The notes beneath the pieces were generated by a model. That model ran no database searches and had not been told where the DNA came from. It saw only the letters and a list, made by a program, of their open reading frames with translations. From Rhabditoides inermis (Eukaryota; Nematoda; Chromadorea; Rhabditida; Rhabditidae), in the NCBI GenBank assembly GCA_963966185.1, contig CAWZYM010000004.1, forward strand, positions 186,001-250,000: a DNA stretch of 64,000 bases, written 5' to 3'. A program made the position numbers and the translations under genes. Each line of letters begins with the position of its first letter. Within the stretch, counting starts at the first letter, position 1. Below, one piece after another: positions 56,212 to 64,000 of the stretch.

Positions 56212-56502
56212 TGTATCCTTTCCTCTTTCTTTCATTATTCGATTGTTACGTTTTTGATTTTGAAATCTCTTTGTTGCCTGTCGCACTCTTACGTTATGTT
56301 GTTGGTTCTTCTAACCAATTGTTAGACATATAGAATTCTATGTAGATTTTGGATTGTGATGTTGGTTGACTGATTATAAACTATTAATCGATGAATGTGT
56401 TTTGCTGTGAAAGATCCAGTTCAATCGTTTGAGTCGATGTTCATATCTTTGCTGAGTGCTGACATAGTTGGTCTGGACCATGTGTTATTGCTTGTAGACG
56501 GG
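56212..56502. other. PBDC1-NUP58 intergenic spacer
   Basis: Short spacer with no coding signal. A GTAG acceptor lies just before the NUP58 start codon, as expected for a trans-spliced downstream gene. Confidence 0.4.
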
Positions 56503-59500
56503 ATGAGCTTCACATTTGGAGCTAAACCGGCGACTCCCGCTGCTACTACTACTCCGCTCTTCGGAGCCACTCCAGGTACTTACTGATGAGAACTACGTGG
56601 TGATTTAGGTACGTAACTTTGTTCAGCAGCGACATCGACACCTCTGTTTGGCGCAACCACAACCACATCCGCCACTCCCTCTCTATTCGGAGCATCCACC
56701 ACCACCAGCACCGCAGCTCCCGCTGCCGGCGGACTCTTCGGTGGGTTCTTATTTCCAATCAAGGCGTGAGACTTTTCAAAAACATCAGAAGTAAAATCGT
56801 CATTCGAAGACAAACATAGAAAGGCTGAGTAGTTTGAATAGACTGACCGCTACGTTATTTTTACCGTACATTGTGTAGGTGCTACTGCGACGTCAACGGC
56901 CGCTGCGACGCCGTCTCTGTTTGGCGCCACCGCAACCACGAGCGCTGCGCCCGGAGGACTCTTTGGTGCGTACCAGTTGTTGATCCATGATTTTCTTTTC
57001 TGTCGATGCGATGTCAAAGGAGTTGTTGGGTGTTCGGGATTGAATTTATCTCTGCTTTTCGTATTCATATATTTCAGGTGCGACGACGACGACTCCCGCC
57101 GCCGGTGGTCTGTTTGGTGCCAAGCCGGCCGCCTCAACCGCCGCGCCCTCTCTCTTTGGTGAGTTCTCCGAGAAAACGAGTGTATCATACGATTACAGGT
57201 GCGACCGCCACCACCTCCACCGCCGGCGGACTGTTTGGAGCTGCTGGTAAGTATTTTTTAATGGCTTGAAGTTATTTGTGTCATACACAATCGAGCTTGT
57301 TTGCACAGGGATCGCACGAAGATTTTGTATGTATTCATTTTGAGCAGCCCCAGCAAACGCTGCCCCGGCCGCTGCCGCGCCGGTGGGTCTGGGTGGGACG
57401 GCGCCGAGCGGCGGCCTGCTCGGGCAGACGGCCGCCGCGGCGGGCGGCGCCGGCGGCACACAGCAGAAGGAGAACGTCAAGGAGGGAGAGGTGCCCAAGC
57501 CCATCGTCGAGCTCGTCGCTGTTGTCAAGTGGGATTTGAATAGTATAGTACTTGAATAGCACTCTTTCTCTAACGCCTATGCCACGTGAAAAGAGAATGT
57601 TAACTGCTTACGCTGGTTGACTGGGTGTTTGCAGGAAGAAGCTGAAGGAGAACAAGGAGCAGTCGGACGAGTTCAACTGTGCCAGCGCCGATTCGTGTCT
57701 CGCCGTCGATGCCAAGGTGGGGCATTTTGATTATGGTTATGGTTTTATTATAGTATTTTTTTATATTATTCACTTATCATAGTAATTGTAGGTGCGTGAC
57801 GTGCGGCGTCGCTTTGCGGACATTGGCGCCACTGCCGGCCAGCACCACAGCCGGGCGTGCGCGCATGCGGAGGGTGAGTCCTTCCAGAATTGACGAGACC
57901 GATTTAGCTGAATGGAACGATCTGCTCTCCCAGCAGTTATACTAAGACCTCTTATCTCTCATGCATGTGCACTTTATACTTTAATCTTTAATGTTCATGA
58001 AACGCCGATCCTGGATAAAGTAGTGGTCAGAGTCGGACTCAACTTTTGCTGGCAAAAGACCCTCAGAAAGATCTCAGAACGACCGCGCACCCTCAGAAAG
58101 ATCACCAGAAAAAATCCCCAGAAAGATCCGTCTGACCTCACCTTAACCTTTGACTTTGTTTCAGCTGCCGGCCGCGACCTGCGCCTCGGTGAGGTGGCGA
58201 CCCGCATCCAGGAGGCCACCACCAAGGGCAACTACCCCGGCGCCGCCAACCACGCCATGCAGTGAGTGCTTTGATTTGGGGTTTTCTATAGGCTAGTAGG
58301 TATGATCGGTGTATGTTGAGAGTTGTGATAGTGTGATAAGTGGTAAATTCGGCACTGTCTTTGCCGTGCTCGGTTCTCGCTTGTGAGTAGAAAGAAGACG
58401 ATTACCAGTATGCGTTCATTCCGTGAAAACGTTTTTGATGTCCTGTCTCTGTTTTCCTAAAGTACTTTCTGCATTGATATTTGTACTTGCAGGTACATGG
58501 TGGAGGCGATTCGCGACTATGACAAGCAGGTCGAGAGGTATCAGCTGATGTGCGAGGAGCTCAACGAAAAGATTGAGCAGGCACTGAAGGGAGAGGTGAG
58601 AGTTTAGTTGTATTGTACTTCACCGTATTTTTCATAATCACCGTAATTTGCTTATGGATTCGAGATTCTGATTCTGATTCTGAATGGTTTAGTCGACTCT
58701 GAACGAGAACGATATGACGGAGCACCTGCGCCGCTTCGACACTGTCTTCTCGGTGGTCGCCCAGCAGCTGTTCGAAGCCAATCAGAGGGTTGAGGTGAGT
58801 CGAGTCGAGTGTTGATAACATGTTGATCGAATGATCGAATGTTGGTGATTGTGTGTGTTTGGAGGAGCTTAATTGTAATTGTAATGTTCTACTTGATTCA
58901 AGAAAACATATTCTGAAACTTCTGTAACTGACAAGCAAATGGCAATGGCAATGGTCCACCTCTCACACATTGCGAACTCTCGACGCTAGTTTGTAGATAT
59001 TGTGAAACTTGATTGCAATTGCAGGAGCTGAAGGAGCAGTTTGTCTCCGACTCGCAGCTGTCTGGCCGCGATCCGTTCGCGGCGCGTCTCGACTCGGCGG
59101 TGGCGTTCCACCAGCTCAAGGGCACCGACGCGTTCCCCTCGCAGTCGACTCTTATCCAGCTGGGCAGCCAGCTACGGCCCGGTGTCACTGGCGCGGCGCC
59201 CGCTGCCACTGGGGGAGGTGAGTAGTCGTGTTTGAAGCCAAATATCGAATCATTATGAGAGCCTGTTCGCGCATGTCTCCGAATTGAAATCATTTCGACC
59301 CGTTTGCTCAATTGAGTTGAGACATTACTATATTTCTACAAACCAACTACTTTTACTAAGAAGTACTTTTAAAAAGATAATTGTTTCTTGCAGGTCTGTT
59401 CCCGTCCACGACTGGCACGTCTCTGTTCGGAGCGTCGTCGACTGCGGCCAAGCCGTTCTCGTTTGCCTCGTCCTCCACGACTGGATCTCTGTTCGGCTCG

Positions 59501-59659
59501 ACGCCTGCCGCGGCGGCGACCACTCCGGCCACCACCTCTGCGTCCCTCTTCCCCTCCCTGTCCGCTGCCACTTCTACTGCTTCCTCTCCCTTTGGAAAGA
59601 CCCTCTCCAACCAGAGCAGTGGACTGCTCTTCTCCAGCAAGCCCTTTGGTAGCAAGTAG
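56503..59659 (+). CDS. NUP58: nucleoporin NUP58 (FG nucleoporin)
   Basis: Thirteen exons give 502 residues: 56503-56575, 56627-56740, 56879-56965, 57078-57158, 57199-57246, 57348-57528, 57635-57716, 57792-57873, 58165-58261, 58493-58595, 58693-58794, 59025-59217, 59394-59659. An N-terminal FG domain begins MSFTFGAKPATPA and contains repeated SLFGA and GGLFGA units, almost one per exon, with exons 2-5 all in phase 1 so they could duplicate or drop without frameshift. The central part (about 190-370) is three helical blocks (PIVELVAVVKKKLKE; MVEAIRDYDKQVERYQ; DTVFSVVAQQLFEANQRVEELK). A second FG region closes the protein (TSLFGASS; SPFGKTL; SSKPFGSK). FG at both ends identifies NUP58 rather than NUP62, which has FG only N-terminally. 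It belongs to the NUP62-NUP54-NUP58 channel complex of the nuclear pore. Confidence 0.85.
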
Positions 59660-60106
59660 ATTGTTTTTGTAGCCGTGGTTTCTTTTGTTTTCTAACTATT
59701 GACGAGTGATGACCGGCTCGTGTTGTTGTTTTATTAACGGGATACCTGACTTTCCGATGATATCCGTGTTTTGTTTGACTTGCTATATGTTTACATGAGT
59801 GATTGGTGAATGAAAATTGTGTGCTATATGTGTTTATTGTAAGAGAAACAGTGATTGGGATATGCTTGATAGATCTACGTGATGTAGGTCAGCAGGGACT
59901 TCTCAACAGTCTAGTTGATTCGGCTCCTCCTTTTCGGTCTTTGCTATTTCGAATTCGAGGAGAATGCACAATGGTTCGTAGACGAGTGATGTTTTGCGAG
60001 AGAGGATGGGAGGCATATAATGAAGAGGGGAATAGAGACGAGATGGGTCCTTCTATGAAACGCGCGGCGCAGAGTGCGGCATAGGTGGCGGGTGCGCGCG
60101 CGCGGC
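59660..60106. other. NUP58-phosphatase intergenic spacer
   Basis: NUP58 3' flank and the presumed upstream region of the phosphatase gene. No exon supported. Confidence 0.45.
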
Positions 60107-63100
60107 ATGGTCGCCTTCAACACGATTCAAGCCTTCTTCAAGGGGTGCGTGCTACCTACCCCCTCCCTCCCTCCCTTGAAACATGCGTTGGCGCTGCTGC
60201 GCTGACACACGTCGAACCTGTAGTGGGATGCGATGCGCGACTATCGCAAGGCCTATCGTGGTTTGAAGGCGATTCGAAATCGTTTGAAGAGACGGACCGC
60301 TACTTCTACTAAACATGTTTCCGCCCGATTTCCAATCTGCCTTTTTTGCAGAATCCACCGACAGAAGGGCCACAATCACGATCACACCGACCATCAGGCG
60401 GACTGCGGGTGCGTGCGTGGAGGCGGGGCGCGAGTGGGCGGGGTCACATAAAATGGGATTTTGGATCAAGTGGTTTCGCATCTTGCCACTTGAACCTTTC
60501 ATCAACCCGGGCTTCATCAGAGATGAAGTATAAGTCGTTATAGATGGACTGTTGCAGGAAGGCGGACGAGTGCTGCGATGGTCCGGCGCCGGAGATTGTT
60601 AACATGTGGATCGCCGGCGTGTGTATGCGCGGCGTGAACGAGCTCAAGAAGGAGTTTCTGCTGATGCGCGCCGAAACTGCGGTCAAAGTGGTCAGTGTAA
60701 CTACGAACACGATGTTAGTGCCTTAGCTTCAGTAGTTAGCGTTTCATCCCATGCGCTCTTTCTTCAACCACTCTTTTGCGCGTCGAGACTGCGGTACTGG
60801 ATTGTAGTTTTTTCTTTTCTTTTTCGAACCCAATTTCTTTTTTTTGCGTGGTTGCCAGTTATTTGATAGCTAAAACCAATCCTTTGCGCGGCGAGACGGC
60901 GGCTAAAGTGGTACGGTAGTCAGTTAGGTATACGGTACACGGAATCGCAGGACATCGACTGCACCGCGTTCAAGAGCGCCGGCAACGCCAAGAAGAACCG
61001 GTACAAGTGAGTTAGGGATACGGTAGTCTACCGTATACCTCCTTTTACTGTAATCTACCGTATACCTCCGTATACGGTAACATACCGTATCGCAGGGACG
61101 TGCCGTGCGGCGATGAGACGCGGATGGTGCTGCGCGGGTGTCCGAGCGGCGACTATATCCACGGCAACTACATCAACACGCCGGCGCGCGACAAGAAGTT
61201 CATCTGCATGCAGGTGATCTCTCCCTCTCTCCCTCTCTCCCTCCCTCTCCTCCCTCTCCTCCCTCTCCTACCCTCTCCTCCCTCTCCTCCCTCTCCTCCC
61301 TCTCTCGCTTCCTCTCTCCCTCGCTCCCTCTCGCTCCCTCTCGCTCCCTCTCCCTTCCTCTCCTCCCTCTCCTCCCTCTCCTCTCTATACTCTCTTTCTA
61401 TCTCTCTCTCCTCCCTCTCCTCCCTCTCCTCTCTATACTCTCTCCTCTCTCTCATCTCTCTCCCCTTACTCTCTCTCTCTCCCTCCCCCTCCTCTCTCTC
61501 CCTCTTCTCAACTCCCTCTCAGGGCCCGGTCGACTCGACGTGCTACGATTTGTGGTGGGCGATCCTGCAGGATCAGTGCAAGTACATCGTGATGCTGTGC
61601 AACCTCACTGAGCTGGTGAGAGAGAGAGAGAGAAAGAGATCATTCCCTCTCAGGGCAAGGTAAAGTGCGCCACCTACTACCAGGCGGACGAGGGCAAGTC
61701 GCTCGACTTTGGCGACATCACCGTCACCACGATGTCGGTAAGTAGTTCAGCTTTTTCAGTAAAAAAATACTTCGAATTGTCTTCCAACTACTCCCGATAT
61801 GCTTTGCTGCCTCACGATATACCTTCGAACTAGTTACGATAGCCTTCAAATTAGTTGCGATTGCAACGATTTCGAATTACTTCGGATCACCTCTGATATG
61901 ATACGAAGAGACTGACTCTCATTATCTCTTTCTCTCTCTCTGGCAGGTGTCTCGCATGCCTGAGTCCGACGGCCACGTCACCATTCGCGAGATCAAGGTG
62001 TCCAGGTACGGTACCCTACCGTATGCCTGTTCCTACCGTACCCAGGAACGGCGTGGATCACATGGTGGAGCAGGTGCACTGGGAGAACTGGCCCGATCGC
62101 GGCGTCCCACCCATCGACAACACCATCATGAAGATTCTGCAGCGGGTAGAGAGAACTTTTTCTTAAAAGTCAAGCTTCGCCTTCAAAACTCGACCGAATT
62201 GTGGCTCGAGACTGACACCTGCACTATTACCCCAAATTAGTGGTCAAGCTCTTCGAAAATCTCTTCGAAACGTGACCAAATAGTTTGTGGCTCGAAGAGA
62301 CTGGCCCGCACCTTCACTGTTTTACAAATTAGCAGTCGCTTTTCGAAACTGCCTTCGAAACACATTCGTTCCTAAGAGATTGACGATTGACCGCATCACG
62401 TTGAGGTGTCGACGTCTCGCACGCCGGTGGCGGCGGTGCTATTTTTGTTCAGCATACTGGTGCCATACTATTTCCCAAATCAGCAGCGAAATCAGCTCTT
62501 GAGCTATTCCGAAAATGTGCCTTGCCACTTGCCACATTCAGGTGTCAACGTTTAATCAAAGTCTATTTAATCAATTGAGCAGTCGCTTTTCGAAATGTTT
62601 TCGGGACACTACGAAACACTTTGTTTGAATGCGAGAATATGGCTACTTGAGGTGTCGACGTCTCGCACGCCCGTAGCCGTGCACTGTTCGGCGGGCATCG
62701 GCCGGACCGGTACCATCGTCGCCGTGCAGATGGCGATCGACGCGATGGAGCGCGGGCAGATGATGGAGGGACTGGGCGGCATGCTCAGGGTGGGCACAGA
62801 TGCTTAGGAACCACATACATGTCCAATGCTTTGTGAGAAGCTATGATTTGAAATAGCGGGTTGTATCGCGGAACACATTGGGCGGAACTCATTGCAGAAG
62901 GAAGAGGGTTTCTCTTTGGAAAGCATTGCAAGCATGCGCGAGCAGTTCGAGAGTGGTTGGAAGAGATTTACAGATTCACCATTGCAGAGCCTGCGTCGCC
63001 AGCGCGTCAACAGCATTCAGACCGATGTGGTGGGTGAGGGGCAGCGAAGGAGAGAGAGAGAGAGAGCTCTTTCAGCAGTACCTGTTCGCGCACCGGGTGC

Positions 63101-63186
63101 TCATCACGGCGTTCCTCCGCGGCAACATGGCCGAGCACGCGCTCATCAAGAAGTTCTTCGCCGAGTACGACCACGCGGTCAAGTGA
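60107..63186 (+). CDS. nematode-type protein tyrosine phosphatase, 342 aa
   Basis: Exons 60107-60144, 60352-60408, 60558-60690, 60951-61006, 61096-61213, 61523-61615, 61654-61737, 61947-62005, 62046-62145, 62652-62789, 62988-63029 and 63076-63186 join in frame. The first two are less certain; from the third onward similarity is clear. Motifs of classical PTPs are intact: KKNRYKDVPC, DYIHGNYI, FICMQGP, YIVMLCNLTE, the WPD loop in HWENWPDRGVP with its catalytic Asp, and the P-loop VHCSAGIGRTG with Cys and Arg, then QRVNSIQTDVQYLF as the Q loop. So it should be an active phosphatase. An N-terminal His-rich patch (GHNHDHTDH) precedes the domain. Single-domain cytosolic PTPs of this form are greatly expanded in nematodes, often in the male germ line. 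Intron 61616-61653 is only 38 nt. Confidence 0.85.
60777..60895 (+). repeat. two intronic copies of the phosphatase exon-3 donor region
   Basis: True exon end: gcgcgccgaaactgcggtcaa..gtg|gtcagt at 60666-60696. Copies gcgcgtcgagactgcggtac (about 60778) and gcgcggcgagacggcggctaaagtggtac (about 60877) follow at roughly 100-nt steps. Confidence 0.75.
62403..62441 (+). repeat. intronic copy of the phosphatase P-loop exon acceptor
   Basis: tgaggtgtcgacgtctcgcacgcc at 62403 repeats exactly the start of the catalytic exon at 62649-62672, then diverges after about 10 more nt. A shorter copy (caggtgtcaacgt) sits at 62540. Confidence 0.9.
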
Positions 63187-64000
63187 AGGTAAAGGTGAAG
63201 GTAGCCGCCGATTCAAGAGACGTGAGTTCTCTGCGACGTTGAAGGAAGATCATAGCAAGACAGCGATTAGGGTCAGGAGATGAGAGAATTTATTTCGAAT
63301 CAAGTAAAAAGTATGACAAAACAGTATGACAAAAATAGCACAGTTTGACAGAGAGAGGGTGGAATAGACTAGTGTATTCATAAATGATTATGAACAACAA
63401 ATCGAAAAAATACCGATACAGCTACGGACGGGAACTGTTCCAAGTCACTTCTTCATTTTCAGAGCCTCTCTCTCCGCCCAGCTTACCATCTGTTCTGCTT
63501 ACACGACGACTCCAGTTCTATGACTCTTTCATTAATTCTACCCGCCTTACCACTTACCACTTACACGCTCGCCTATAAAATGTTTGACTGTGGAATCTGT
63601 GATCTTTTCGTATAACGAGAGTAGTAGTCAGCTCAAATTAGAGCTGTATTCTCGGGTTTGACGCACAAGGTGAGTGTTGATTGGGTGGAGATTAGTGGGG
63701 TGCCTGGAAGGCTCCGGTTTAGCACAGAGCGCGCCACAAGTAATTGCTGTGAAGACGATCTCTGGTACTACAATCGGCACGCATTATTTCGCGTTGAACA
63801 CTCATTGCGGCTGCTATGATTATCGGTATCGGTCAACGATTACGAAACCATGAACGAGCATATTCATGCTTGATTTTTGGCGCAAACACTTTGGCTGGCC
63901 ATTCCGTCGCCGCGGCTCTAATGAGGAATTAGTGGGGTCGGCTTTGTGGCGGGCCCGCATGGGAGAGGGGCGGGAGGGGAGAGTGAGAGAGCGCATGGTG
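63187..64000. other. downstream flank, no gene seen
   Basis: Phosphatase 3' flank, then sequence without supported exons up to the window end, closing in a GA-rich stretch. Confidence 0.5.

Noticed and set aside
56503..59659. NUP62 as the identity of the FG nucleoporin
   Set aside because: FG repeats flank the coiled-coil core on both sides, which fits NUP58; NUP62 has FG repeats only at the N-terminus.

Overview
The window is nuclear DNA of a small-genome animal, most likely a free-living rhabditine or diplogastrid-type nematode. The signs are dense genes on both strands, many short exons, introns mostly 38-150 nt ending in TTTCAG-like acceptors, a nematode-type protein tyrosine phosphatase, a GRB2/SEM-5 adaptor and a BEL/Pao-type retroelement glycoprotein. 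The species call is inference. Exons below were placed by hand from reading frame, splice sites and family similarity; nearly all junctions keep frame, and the exceptions are stated.

Layout from left to right. A small secreted peptide gene (-, 1121-1473), an FKBP15-like gene with a WH1 domain (-, 2293-5291) and a 72-residue membrane protein gene (-, 6148-6690). Next come three plus-strand genes: an SLC17-type transporter (7613-14277), a PLP enzyme of the cystathionine beta-synthase/cysteine synthase family with a signal peptide (15278-20929), and a calponin-homology protein (24839-27093) preceded by about 3.9 kb without coding signal. A small single-pass membrane protein follows (+, 28293-28712), then a radial spoke protein 3 homologue (-, 28940-34562) and a secreted ten-cysteine protein (+, 36073-40190). 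A 3 kb G/C-rich minisatellite of about 46 units fills 41170-44215. Then come an acidic Q/E-rich protein (-, 44759-46402) and a SEM-5/GRB2 gene (-, 47032-53939).

The SEM-5 gene is split inside its SH2 domain by about 5.6 kb. That interval holds a sideroflexin gene lacking its last exon (-), a reverse-copied tRNA-Gly sequence laid out like a primer-binding site, an env-like glycoprotein frame (+), a three-zinc-knuckle gag-like gene (+) and a coiled-coil gene (+). Downstream lie a decayed pseudogene, PBDC1 (+), nucleoporin NUP58 (+) and an apparently active tyrosine phosphatase (+).

Two patterns run through the window. First, many introns consist almost wholly of (GA)n or (CT)n microsatellite that begins at the GTGAG donor or serves as the pyrimidine tract. 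Second, several introns of the SLC17, PLP-enzyme and phosphatase genes carry short degenerate copies of the adjoining exon-intron boundary, splice dinucleotide included. I call these splice-junction echoes and think they are the most novel sequence-level signal here, together with the retroelement fragments inside SEM-5. The host genes are otherwise unrelated housekeeping, signalling and secretory functions and do not form one pathway.
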